15,010 bases of DNA from UBA4717 sp002404395 (lineage in GTDB: Bacteria; Bacillota; Clostridia; Oscillospirales; CAG-272): NCBI GenBank assembly GCA_937902275.1, contig CALFNW010000029.1, positions 1 to 15,010 on the forward strand, in the 5' to 3' direction. The notes below the pieces were generated by a model, which worked only from the letters and a program-made list of their open reading frames with translations, had not been told where the DNA came from and ran no database searches. This document shows positions 1 to 6,395 of the stretch, one piece after another. The translations under genes were made by a program, and so were the position numbers. Each line of letters begins with the position of its first letter. The first letter of the stretch is position 1.

Positions 1-76
1 CTTACGCCGAGTTTACATCGGCTTACGCCGAGTTTACATCGGCTTACGCCGAGTTTACATCGGCTTACGCCGAGTT
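1..76. repeat. 21-bp tandem repeat, three full copies plus a partial one
   Basis: Three exact copies of a 21-bp unit occupy bases 1-63, followed by 13 bases of a fourth; the array may continue left of the window. Each junction contains the small palindrome TCGGC-TTAC-GCCGA, resembling the hairpin family found before four start codons elsewhere in this window. The unit is a multiple of three and stays open on the + strand, encoding the heptapeptide YAEFTSA, so it probably lies in the 3' end of a gene. There are no spacers, so it is not a CRISPR array. Confidence 0.9.
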
Positions 77-134
77 CAAAACGTTGCTTTACAGCGAATT
101 TGACATCGCGCAGATGCAAGACAGTGAAATATGA
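3..134 (+). CDS. C-terminal fragment of an unidentified protein with heptapeptide repeats
   Basis: This open frame enters from the left edge and ends at TGA (132-134); no start is visible. It reads YAEFTSA three times, then YAEFKTLL, then YSEFDIA and a short acidic tail ending QMQDSEI. The last block, YSEFDIA, is a diverged copy of the same heptad although its DNA has drifted. That suggests the repeat is old at protein level and supports this frame as the coding one. The alternating aromatic and acidic residues could form an amphipathic helix. The gene runs in the same direction as ispE and ends 31 nt before it, so the two are probably co-transcribed. I do not recognise the protein; too little of it is present to name it. 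The alternative is a purely intergenic palindrome array that happens to be open. Confidence 0.5.
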   Translation, partial: YAEFTSAYAEFTSAYAEFTSAYAEFKTLLYSEFDIAQMQDSEI

Positions 135-163
135 ATCGGCAACGCCGATATAAACCACCGTAA
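131..163 (+). repeat. Palindromic leader element before ispE (mini-ORF MNRQRRYKPP)
   Basis: The palindrome ATCGGC-AAC-GCCGAT (135-149) is a 6-bp stem with a 3-nt loop. An ATG (131-133), overlapping the TGA of the preceding frame as ATGA, opens a ten-codon frame MNRQRRYKPP through the palindrome. It stops at TAA (161-163), two bases before the ispE ATG. The flanks and orientation match three other copies in this window (2380-2403, 11363-11389, 13179-13199; consensus TGARTCGGCNNNGCCGAYAT). The palindrome is certain; translation of the mini-ORF is inference. Confidence 0.75.
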
Positions 164-165
164 AT

Positions 166-1071
166 ATGACTAACAAAAATGAAACCAGATCCCTGACGCT
201 CTTTGCATACGCCAAGATCAACCTATATCTTGACGTCACGGGTCTGCGTGAGGACGGCTACCACAGCATCAACAGTGTCATGCAGACCGTGTCGCTTCAC
301 GACCGCATCACGGTAAAACTTACACCGTCTGAGTTTACCGAAATAATCCAAACCTGCAACCGTACGGATATCCCGCTCGATCAGACGAATATTTGTTATA
401 AGGCAGCGCAAGTTTTTTTAAATCGAACAGGCGGAAACTACCGCGTTGATATAGATATCGAAAAGCATATTCCATCGGCGGCGGGGCTTGCCGGCGGAAG
501 CGCGGACGGTGCGGCAGTGATACGTGCGCTGAACCGACTTTGCGATACGCACCTTGACTGCGACACGCTCTGTGAGCTCGCACTTGAAGTCGGTTCGGAT
601 CTGCCCTTCTGTATCGTCGGTGGCACCTGCGAGGTCGGAGGCAGAGGCGAGCATGTGCGCCGAATCGGAAGCTTTCCTGACTATGCGGTGCTGATTGCCA
701 AATCCACCTGTGAGTCTGTTTCAACGAAAAGCGGCTACGCAGAGGTTGACAAATACCTCGCAGGTCCGCACAAGGCAGCGCCGGATTTCGGCTCATATGT
801 GAAAACCTTTGATAAGCCGTCCAAAAACACGCTTCTTTCGGGCACTTATAACGTCTTTGAGTGCGCACTGCTTCACACGCTCCCTGAAACAGCGGTGATA
901 ATCGAAAAGCTGAAGCAAACAGGTGCGCTTTGCGTAAGAATGAGCGGCAGCGGTCCCTCGGTTTTCGCCGTATACAACGACGTACAGGCGGCTTACGCCG
1001 CAAAAGGGCGGCTCGGTGAAAACGTCGAGTCGTTCGTCTGTATGCCGTTCAAATCGGAAGAAATCATATAA
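166..1071 (+). CDS. ispE: 4-diphosphocytidyl-2-C-methyl-D-erythritol kinase
   Basis: A GHMP-family kinase that phosphorylates the 2-hydroxyl of CDP-methylerythritol in the cytoplasmic MEP pathway to isoprenoid precursors. The 301 residues are normal for IspE. Visible motifs are the N-terminal AYAKINLYL with the presumed catalytic Lys17, the GHMP ATP loop IPSAAGLAGGSADGAA (102-117), GSDLPF with the presumed catalytic Asp145, and the C-terminal glycine motif MSGSGPSVFAVY near 259-270. The ATG start fits the family, but there is no convincing Shine-Dalgarno sequence: the upstream bases are ACCACCGTAAAT. A ten-codon mini-ORF stops two bases before this ATG, so initiation could depend on coupling. 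It is the only complete + strand gene here and is closed by the hairpin at 1123-1170. It is probably transcribed with the fragment to its left, as no promoter is seen in the 31-nt gap. Confidence 0.95.
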   Translation: MTNKNETRSLTLFAYAKINLYLDVTGLREDGYHSINSVMQTVSLHDRITVKLTPSEFTEIIQTCNRTDIPLDQTNICYKAAQVFLNRTGGNYRVDIDIEKHIPSAAGLAGGSADGAAVIRALNRLCDTHLDCDTLCELALEVGSDLPFCIVGGTCEVGGRGEHVRRIGSFPDYAVLIAKSTCESVSTKSGYAEVDKYLAGPHKAAPDFGSYVKTFDKPSKNTLLSGTYNVFECALLHTLPETAVIIEKLKQTGALCVRMSGSGPSVFAVYNDVQAAYAAKGRLGENVESFVCMPFKSEEII

Positions 1072-1122
1072 ATGAAGTTTAAGTGCTTTACGGCGTATAA
1101 CGCAAGAACGGCAGAAAAAGCG

Positions 1123-1170
1123 AAAGAACTGCAAACAACTCTGAAAATCAGGTTGATGCAGTTCTTTTTT
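1123..1170 (+). terminator. Intrinsic terminator of ispE, probably bidirectional
   Basis: The arms AAAGAACTGCA (1123-1133) and TGCAGTTCTTT (1157-1167) pair perfectly over 11 bp. Inside them CAAC/GTTG and CTGA/TCAG extend the helix to an AAA loop. A T-run follows on the + strand to 1170. On the - strand the same stem is followed by CGCTTTTT, so it may also end the convergent DUF362 transcript. Confidence 0.88.
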
Positions 1171-1192
1171 CGATTATGAAAAGCCGCCTGCG

Positions 1193-2371
1193 CTATTTTC
1201 CGCGCTTTGCACGATTTATAAAGCCTATAAACGGGTTGGTCTTTACCTTGATCGCGCCGCGCGGGCAAAGCTCCTGACAACAGAAACAGCGTATGCACGC
1301 AGAAAGCTCAAACTCGGGCTTTCGATCCACCATTTTAATAGTGTGCGCCGGGCAACTGCGTGCGCACTCGCCGCAGCCTACGCAAAGCTTTGTAACGGTC
1401 GGACGGGGGCGGAACAGCTCGTTCACCCTCCCTCCGCACAGTTTTCCGATCAGCGCGATCGCGCCGTGCGGTTTTGAATCGGGCATTGCAAAATCAGATA
1501 CGACAAACGCCTCGGGTGCGTCACCGATTCGATTCACCATGGAAACTTCAGCGGGAGCAAAACCACGCGCACACGCTTCGTCAAGCGTGAACACCTCGCC
1601 GACTCCGATCAGCTCACGCGCGAGCAGATCAAGTGCAAAAGGATTTTCAGAACACAGCAAACAGCCGATCGCACGAGGTGTGCCCGCCGTAGGTCCGTTG
1701 CCCTCCATACCGACGATCGCATCGAGCAGGTTAATACAGCGCGCCCGCGTATGCAACATCAGTGCAAGGTCACACAACATTGCAGCAAAGTCATGATAAT
1801 CGGGAAAACGCGAGTGCATTTCAAATTTCTGGAGTCCGGGAATTACGCCGAAATAATTTTTCACCGCCGCGCTCATTCCGGTCAGCGAGTGTGTTTTTAA
1901 TTTAGGCAGACTGAAGATCACGTCAGCGTCGGCAATCGGAGTAATTACGTTGAAGCTTTTGACAAGTCTGCCGCCAGGTGCCTCAAGCTCGGCAAACGAG
2001 GTATCAAAGTTCAGCTTCGCGCCGTACTTTTCGGCGACCGATCGGATCCCGCAGGCATTGTACGAGGCTTCAAGCGATTTGGCGGTATAAGGTCCGCCCG
2101 AGCTTTCGGCGACCACGACCTCGCGCGGGGCTGCGTCGGAAAGATACTCAAGCAAGGCTTCAAGCACCGCCGGGTGTGTGGTCGCCGCCGCTTCCGGAGA
2201 CTTTTTCATAACGAGATTCGGTTTTATCACTACTTTTTTACCGGCAATCGCGTGCTTGTCAAAGCCGATATCGTCAAGCTGGCGCGAGATTATTTCACGA
2301 AGCAAAGTCGGCTCATACTCTGAGGCGGAGCGCACGCTAACCGGCAGGTTAATGAAATTTTCGTCGATCAT
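1193..2371 (-). CDS. DUF362-domain iron-sulphur protein with C-terminal two-[4Fe-4S] ferredoxin module
   Basis: The 392-residue protein has a DUF362 domain over about 1-320 (KVVIKPNLV near 46-54, FSLPKLKTHSLTGMSAAVKN near 153-172). A ferredoxin module follows: C330, C333, C336, C340 and C359, C362, C365, C369, two CxxCxxCxxxCP sets. C364 is an extra cysteine. Proteins of this layout are common in anaerobic Clostridia. They are presumed cytoplasmic electron carriers or metal-centre proteins, but no reaction is established. An upstream TTG would add seven residues; I prefer the ATG because AGAGAG lies five bases before it and because the TTG falls inside the palindrome at 2386-2398. The nadB terminator lies upstream, so the gene should have its own promoter. 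Only a GATAAT at about 2408-2413 is visible, without a good -35. Annotation as a generic ferredoxin would miss the larger domain. Confidence 0.9.
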   Translation of the reverse strand: MIDENFINLPVSVRSASEYEPTLLREIISRQLDDIGFDKHAIAGKKVVIKPNLVMKKSPEAAATTHPAVLEALLEYLSDAAPREVVVAESSGGPYTAKSLEASYNACGIRSVAEKYGAKLNFDTSFAELEAPGGRLVKSFNVITPIADADVIFSLPKLKTHSLTGMSAAVKNYFGVIPGLQKFEMHSRFPDYHDFAAMLCDLALMLHTRARCINLLDAIVGMEGNGPTAGTPRAIGCLLCSENPFALDLLARELIGVGEVFTLDEACARGFAPAEVSMVNRIGDAPEAFVVSDFAMPDSKPHGAIALIGKLCGGRVNELFRPRPTVTKLCVGCGECARSCPAHTIKMVDRKPEFELSACIRCFCCQELCPRGAIKVKTNPFIGFINRAKRGK

Positions 2372-2379
2372 GATACTCT

Positions 2380-2403
2380 CTAACTTCGGCAATGCCGACT
2401 CAT
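2380..2403 (-). repeat. Palindromic leader element before the DUF362 gene (mini-ORF MSRHCRS)
   Basis: On the - strand this reads TGAGTCGGC-ATT-GCCGAAGT, a 5-bp stem with a 3-nt loop. An ATG at 2403-2401 opens a seven-codon frame MSRHCRS that stops at TAG (2382-2380), eight bases before the preferred gene start. It is the least conserved of the four copies: the last pair of the stem is lost. The stop overlaps the AGAGAG ribosome site of the gene. Confidence 0.65.
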
Positions 2404-2543
2404 AAAATTATCAGTAACTTTTGTTTCGGCTTCACAGACAAAAACGAATTTGGAAATTTTTAAGCGGCAAAACCACATAAATTTCAAGCGTGAAACCCGA
2501 GATCCGATTCGCGCGAGTTATAGCTCTCGCAGCGAAATGCAGA

Positions 2544-2610
2544 TAAAAATTTTCGCGGCGCGGGGCGTACCGTCCTATCGTTACCCCGTGCCGCGAACGC
2601 ATTTTTTATA
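2544..2610 (-). terminator. Intrinsic terminator of nadC-nadB, possibly bidirectional
   Basis: TTCGCGGC (2552-2559) pairs with GCCGCGAA (2590-2597). After one mismatch CGGGG pairs with CCCCG, giving a 13-bp GC-rich stem around an 18-nt loop. On the - strand it is followed by AAAATTTTTATC. On the + strand it is followed by CGCATTTTTTATA. It begins about 38 nt past the nadB stop codon. Confidence 0.85.
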
Positions 2611-2634
2611 CGCGCGACAGTGCCGACGGACTTT

Positions 2635-4191
2635 TTATTTCTGATCTTCGGGCACTACGTAATGCGCGCCTACGCTTTCTTTACGCTCAAGTGCGCCTCT
2701 TAAGATATACGCACAGTTTTCGGCGGCGTTGTAAAGCTCGTACTCGTGCACGTCGGTCAGGCACGCTCTTTCAAGTGTTTCAAGCACTTCCGAAACCCGT
2801 TTTTCGGCTTTTTCAAGTCCGCTCGCCGTTCTGACTGCGCCGGCGTACTCGGTCATGAGATTCTTAAGCTCGCAGCGGGTATCGGCGACCCATTCGTGCG
2901 TAAGTTTTTCGCCGTCCGCTTTGAGCTGACAGTCAAGCTTAAGCGGAGAGGGAGTAAAAGTATCGGCGTTGACCGCGCGGGCGGCGCGTCTGCCGAAAAC
3001 CAAACATTCAAGAATTGAATTGCTTGCCAAGCGGTTTCCGCCGTGAATTCCCGTCCACGCGCACTCGCCGCAGGCATAAAGTCCGTCAAGCGCCGTTTTA
3101 CCGTTAAGGTCGGTCTCGATACCACCCATAAGGTAATGTTGTGCCGGTCTTACGGGAATCATTTCCTTTGTAAGGTTAATGCCGAACTCGGTGCACTCAC
3201 CGAAGATCGTCGGGAAGCGGTGAGCAAAGAATTCACGGGTCATAGATGAGACATCAAGATAGACGTACTCTTCGTTATTCTTCTTCATCTCGGCAATAAT
3301 AAAGCGCGTCACGATATCACGCGGAGCGAGATCGGCAAGCGGATGCTTGCCCTGCATAAATGCTTCGCCCTTATGGTTTCTGAGGATTCCGCCCTCACCG
3401 CGCACAGCTTCCGAGATCAGGAAGAGTCGATCGCTGTCAGAATGAGGTATCATGGTTGTCGGATGGAACTGTACAAGCTCCATATTCACTACCTTTGCTC
3501 CCGCTCTGCCCGCCGCGGCAATTCCGTCGCCGACTGCCTCTTTGGGGTTAGTGGTATAGTTATAGAGCGAACCTATACCGCCGCTTGCCAAAATCACGTT
3601 TGCGGAGCGGATTATAAATGGCTTGCCTGCTTTTTCGTCAAAAAAGATACCGCCGCGCACTCTGCCGTCCTCGCAGATTAGGTCGATGAGGTAGGTTCTG
3701 AAGAGCGGCGTAATGTTTTTGCGCTCAAGGACTATTTCGCCGAGCCGTTTTGTGGTCTCGCGTCCGGTAGCGTCGCCGCCGCAATGCACTATTCTGCGGC
3801 AGGAGTGCCCGCCCTCACGGGTTATAAGTATTTCTCCCTCCTGGTCGGTATCGAACGGCACCTTAAGGTCGATAAGTTCCTTGATATTTTCGGGACCTTC
3901 GTGAACAAGGACATCGACCGCCTTGCGGTCGCAGATCCCCGCGCCCGCCTTGAGGGTGTCTTCAATATGGCTTTCAAATGTATCTTTCGGGTCGATAACG
4001 GCAGCGATACCTCCCTGCGCAAGATAAGAGTTTGAAGTCTCAAAGTCAGCTTTGGTCACGACCGCACAAGTTTTTGCGGGGTCAATGTGCAAAGCAGTGT
4101 AAAGTCCGGCGATACCGCCGCCGACCACGAGCGCGTCAAAGTCGCGCACCTCAAGCTTTTTCGGATCATCACAATAAATATAGCGTCTCAT
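2635..4191 (-). CDS. nadB: L-aspartate oxidase
   Basis: A flavoprotein that oxidises L-aspartate to iminoaspartate, the first step of de novo NAD synthesis; anaerobes are thought to use fumarate as acceptor. From the ATG at 4191 it has 518 residues. Motifs: FAD dinucleotide loop GGGIAGL (24-30), SYLAQGGIAAV (55-65), QFHPT (241-245), EAVRGEGG (261-268), PRDIVTR with the catalytic-type Arg (290-296), RPAQHYLMGGI (348-358) and HGGNRLASNSI (383-393). These match NadB rather than SdhA/FrdA, which lack the RPAQHY form. The frame is open 30 codons further upstream to a TTG, but that extension lacks a ribosome site and resembles no NadB N-terminus; GGAG five bases before the chosen ATG decides the start. 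It follows nadC by 97 nt in the same transcript; that gap holds two hairpins. Confidence 0.95.
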   Translation of the reverse strand: MRRYIYCDDPKKLEVRDFDALVVGGGIAGLYTALHIDPAKTCAVVTKADFETSNSYLAQGGIAAVIDPKDTFESHIEDTLKAGAGICDRKAVDVLVHEGPENIKELIDLKVPFDTDQEGEILITREGGHSCRRIVHCGGDATGRETTKRLGEIVLERKNITPLFRTYLIDLICEDGRVRGGIFFDEKAGKPFIIRSANVILASGGIGSLYNYTTNPKEAVGDGIAAAGRAGAKVVNMELVQFHPTTMIPHSDSDRLFLISEAVRGEGGILRNHKGEAFMQGKHPLADLAPRDIVTRFIIAEMKKNNEEYVYLDVSSMTREFFAHRFPTIFGECTEFGINLTKEMIPVRPAQHYLMGGIETDLNGKTALDGLYACGECAWTGIHGGNRLASNSILECLVFGRRAARAVNADTFTPSPLKLDCQLKADGEKLTHEWVADTRCELKNLMTEYAGAVRTASGLEKAEKRVSEVLETLERACLTDVHEYELYNAAENCAYILRGALERKESVGAHYVVPEDQK

Positions 4192-4207
4192 AAACACTCC
4201 AATACTG

Positions 4208-4226
4208 CCGCAAGACAGCCTTGCGG
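4208..4226 (-). promoter_or_regulatory. Hairpin in the nadC-nadB gap
   Basis: CCGCAAG (4208-4214) and CTTGCGG (4220-4226) form a perfect 7-bp stem with a 5-nt loop, ending 16 nt before the nadB start. A second imperfect stem lies at 4244-4262 (CCG-t-GCGC, TTTT loop, GCGC-CGG). Neither has a T-run, so they are more likely RNA-processing, stability or translation-control structures than terminators. Function is inferred only. Confidence 0.55.
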
Positions 4227-4288
4227 ACTTAACATGATCATCTCCGTGCGCTTTTGCGCCGGACAGTGGAAAAACTGACAAATAAAGC

Positions 4289-5137
4289 TCAGACGAGTTT
4301 GAACTTAAGACTGATGTCGAGACTCTTTACCGAATGAGTCAGCGCGCCGATGCTTATAAGATCGACTCCGCACTCGGCAACTGCGCGAAGGTCGCGCTCG
4401 CCCATATTTCCCGAAGCTTCGGTGAGAGCGCGCTTATTTATGAGCGTGACAGCCTCGCGCATCTGCTCAAGGTTCATATTATCAAGCATGATTATATCTG
4501 CGTGTGCGTCAAGCGCCTCGCGGACCTGATCAAGCGTCTCGGTCTCTACCTCGATCTTCAAAGTATGCGGAATGACGGCGCGGGCACGTTCGACCGCAGC
4601 GGTAATCGAACCTGCGGCAACTATGTGATTATCCTTGATAAGCACGCCGTCGGCGAGGTTGAAACGGTGATTCGTGCCGCCGCCTACGCGGACGGCATAC
4701 TTTTCGAGCACGCGCATACCGGGTGTGGTCTTACGGGTATCGCAGATCTTCGCGCCTGTGCCCGCGACCGCATCTACCGCCTCTTTGGTTCGTGTAGCGA
4801 CTCCCGAAAGGCGCTGCATGATATTCAAACCGACGCGTTCGCCGGTCAAAAGCTCAATTGCGTTGCCGCTGACCTCGGCGATAACGTCGCCGACGGCGAC
4901 CTCGTCGCCCTCATTCACGCAAGCGGTAAAGCCGACGTCTCCGCCAAGCAGTTCAAACACGCGCTTAGCAACTTCAAGACCGCAGACAACGCCGCTTTCT
5001 TTGGCGATGTATCTGCCGTGCGCGCGCGCATCCGGTTCGATAGTCGAAAGAGTGGTTATATCACCGGTGCCCATATCTTCGCGCAGCGCATTTTCAAGAA
5101 AGGCATCAAGCTGTTTTAAATTAAGATAAGGTTGCAT
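4289..5137 (-). CDS. nadC: Nicotinate-nucleotide pyrophosphorylase (quinolinate phosphoribosyltransferase)
   Basis: Converts quinolinate and PRPP to nicotinate mononucleotide, CO2 and pyrophosphate, the third de novo step to NAD, in the cytoplasm. The 282 residues match the family. Visible motifs are REDMGTGDIT (19-28), ERVGLNIMQRLSG (100-112), the phosphate- and substrate-binding DTRKTTPG (133-140), GGGTNHRFNL (152-161), IKDNH (167-171) and the C-terminal IEVET and ISIGALTHS. AAGGAG seven bases before the ATG fixes the start. It is first in the nadC-nadB unit, with a strong promoter only about 30 nt upstream of the start codon. No recognisable operator for an NAD-responsive repressor was found in that short leader. 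nadA, the partner that makes quinolinate from iminoaspartate, is not in this window. Confidence 0.96.
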   Translation of the reverse strand: MQPYLNLKQLDAFLENALREDMGTGDITTLSTIEPDARAHGRYIAKESGVVCGLEVAKRVFELLGGDVGFTACVNEGDEVAVGDVIAEVSGNAIELLTGERVGLNIMQRLSGVATRTKEAVDAVAGTGAKICDTRKTTPGMRVLEKYAVRVGGGTNHRFNLADGVLIKDNHIVAAGSITAAVERARAVIPHTLKIEVETETLDQVREALDAHADIIMLDNMNLEQMREAVTLINKRALTEASGNMGERDLRAVAECGVDLISIGALTHSVKSLDISLKFKLV

Positions 5138-5173
5138 TTGGAATCTCCTTTTTATTAAAGGTATTGCAAATTA

Positions 5174-5202
5174 ATATTACCACATTTTGTCGGAGTTTTC
5201 AA
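5174..5202 (-). promoter_or_regulatory. Promoter of nadC-nadB
   Basis: On the - strand TTGAAA (5202-5197), a 17-nt spacer and TAATAT (5179-5174) are preceded by the extended -10 dinucleotide TG (TGG-TAATAT). The predicted start of transcription is near 5167, about 30 nt before the nadC ATG. Confidence 0.85.
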
Positions 5203-5330
5203 GATTTTTTGAAAGAAATTTCCTCACATGCGCCGAGCGGCTGCGTATCATGTGCGCTTGATTCTCTGATCCGGAGCTGTACGTCAGGAACGACTCGGGC
5301 AGTAAGATCGCGAATTCTATCAGAGAAAGG

Positions 5331-5351
5331 AAAAATAATCAGAAACTCTGA
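5331..5351 (-). terminator. Possible weak terminator after the EamA transporter
   Basis: On the - strand TCAGA-GTT-TCTGA forms a short 5-bp stem followed by TTATTTTT, 12 nt past the stop codon. The stem is AT-rich and short, so termination would be inefficient. No better candidate is seen before the nadC promoter. Confidence 0.35.
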
Positions 5352-5362
5352 ATTTGTACGGA

Positions 5363-6289
5363 CTAACCGCGACTATTGTCCGTTAAAACTTTCTGTTGAG
5401 CCGCACGCGAGGGCAACTGCGACAAAACTATCGCGGCAAACATCAACGCTGCACCGATAACGATTCGCGGGGTGATCGTGTTCGGCGCGCCGGTAATCAA
5501 ATTGAATACAAACTCGCATAACAAGGCAAAAACCGACTCAAGGCTTAATATAAGCGAGGCTACCGACGGATCTGCGCCTTTCTGTCCGATGATCTGAAGC
5601 GTATACGCTACGCCGCAAGACATTACACCCGCATACAAAATCGGGATCTTCGCCGACATGATCGCGGCAGGATCGGGATTCTCCCACATAAACATCGGCA
5701 CCACCGACAAAATTCCGCACACGAAAAACTGTATGCATGAAAGCTTTACTCCGTCCACGTCCGGCGCATAGCGGTCAACCGCGAGAATATGCCCTGTAAA
5801 CAGCAACGCGCTTCCGATCAGATAAAGGTCATTCCACTCGAAAGGCTCGCTTCCGCCGGTGAAGCAGAGAAAATACAGCCCTACAACTGCTATCAGCGCG
5901 CTGACAAACACTCGCGCCCCCGGTTTTCTCCCGACAAAGCAGCCGACAAGCGGCACAAGGACTATATACATCGCGGTGACAAATCCCGCCTTGCCGGGAG
6001 GTGCGCTGACAAGCCCGATCTGTTGGAGACTTGACGCTGCGAACAGGAAAACTCCGCAGACTATGCCCCCTACGGCAAGCCTTTTCGGATCGCTCTTTTT
6101 ATTTTCGCCTGCGCCGAGCGCGCGCAGGACGAATATACACGGGACAAGGACTATTCCGCCGATAAATGAACGAATACCGTTGAAAGTAAACGGTCCGACC
6201 GACTTCATGCCCTCGCTTTGCGCTACGAACGCCGCGCCCCATATCAGCGCGGTCATAAACAACAATATCGTACTTTTGGCTTTTTTCAT
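5363..6289 (-). CDS. DMT-superfamily (EamA domain) membrane transporter
   Basis: A 308-residue, strongly hydrophobic protein with about ten membrane segments arranged as two EamA repeats, typical of the drug/metabolite transporter superfamily. The N-terminus LLFMTALIWGAAFVAQ and the internal GLVSAPPGKAGFVTAMYIVLVPL are characteristic of the family. The second repeat starts around residue 155 (YLIGSALLFTGHILAVDRY). It should sit in the cytoplasmic membrane. Substrate cannot be told from sequence; amino acids and metabolites are common in the family. GGTGG six bases before the ATG is a moderate ribosome site. It lies downstream of the pgk-tpiA terminator and upstream of nadC, facing the same way. 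No clear promoter was found in the 60 nt before it, so read-through from pgk-tpiA is possible. The short basic C-terminus ends RAAQQKVLTDNSRG. Confidence 0.88.
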   Translation of the reverse strand: MKKAKSTILLFMTALIWGAAFVAQSEGMKSVGPFTFNGIRSFIGGIVLVPCIFVLRALGAGENKKSDPKRLAVGGIVCGVFLFAASSLQQIGLVSAPPGKAGFVTAMYIVLVPLVGCFVGRKPGARVFVSALIAVVGLYFLCFTGGSEPFEWNDLYLIGSALLFTGHILAVDRYAPDVDGVKLSCIQFFVCGILSVVPMFMWENPDPAAIMSAKIPILYAGVMSCGVAYTLQIIGQKGADPSVASLILSLESVFALLCEFVFNLITGAPNTITPRIVIGAALMFAAIVLSQLPSRAAQQKVLTDNSRG

Positions 6290-6350
6290 ATTTTACCACC
6301 GTTTTGAATCATGCGCGGAAGAATCGACCGAATTTACAAGTCGAGCGCTT

Positions 6351-6386
6351 AATATAAAAAATCGGGCTGCCATGCGGCAGCCCGAT
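6351..6386 (-). terminator. Intrinsic terminator of pgk-tpiA
   Basis: ATCGGGCTGCC (6361-6371) and GGCAGCCCGAT (6376-6386) form a perfect 11-bp stem with a 4-nt loop. On the - strand it is followed by TTTTTATATT. It begins 10 nt after the tpiA stop codon and is the clearest terminator in the window. Confidence 0.95.
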
Positions 6387-6395
6387 CGTCATTTA

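Larger units (their letters stand above)
2372..2634. other. 263-bp gap between nadB and the DUF362 gene
   Basis: From high to low coordinate the gap contains the nadB terminator (2544-2610), an AT-rich stretch with no convincing promoter pair, and the palindromic leader of the DUF362 gene. No further coding frame with a ribosome site was seen on either strand. GCGAG and CTCGC at about 2513-2530 could form a minor hairpin. Confidence 0.7.

Noticed and set aside
1..76. CRISPR array
   Set aside because: The 21-bp units are directly abutted, with no unique spacers, and no cas genes are present.
98..131. A perfect TTGACA at 98-103 that could be the -35 of an ispE promoter
   Set aside because: With a 16-18 nt spacer the -10 would be CAGTGA, AGTGAA or GTGAAA, which do not resemble TATAAT, and the word lies inside the preceding reading frame.
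335..1003. A 222-codon - strand frame opposite ispE
   Set aside because: It is a shadow of ispE: Arg/Cys-rich composition, no ribosome site and no family motif, while the + strand encodes a complete GHMP kinase.
1072..1179. A 35-codon + frame starting directly after the ispE stop codon (TAA ATG), MKFKCFTAYNARTAEK...
   Set aside because: It runs through the ispE terminator hairpin and its T-run, which encode its C-terminal residues, and has no separate ribosome site or recognisable similarity.
4192..4281. A 30-residue N-terminal extension of NadB from a TTG
   Set aside because: No ribosome site precedes it, it spans two hairpins, and NadB proteins begin near the FAD-binding segment. GGAG before the internal ATG decides the start.
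4334..5119. A 261-codon + frame opposite nadC
   Set aside because: It is antisense to a complete, motif-bearing NadC with promoter and ribosome site; its composition is that of a shadow frame.
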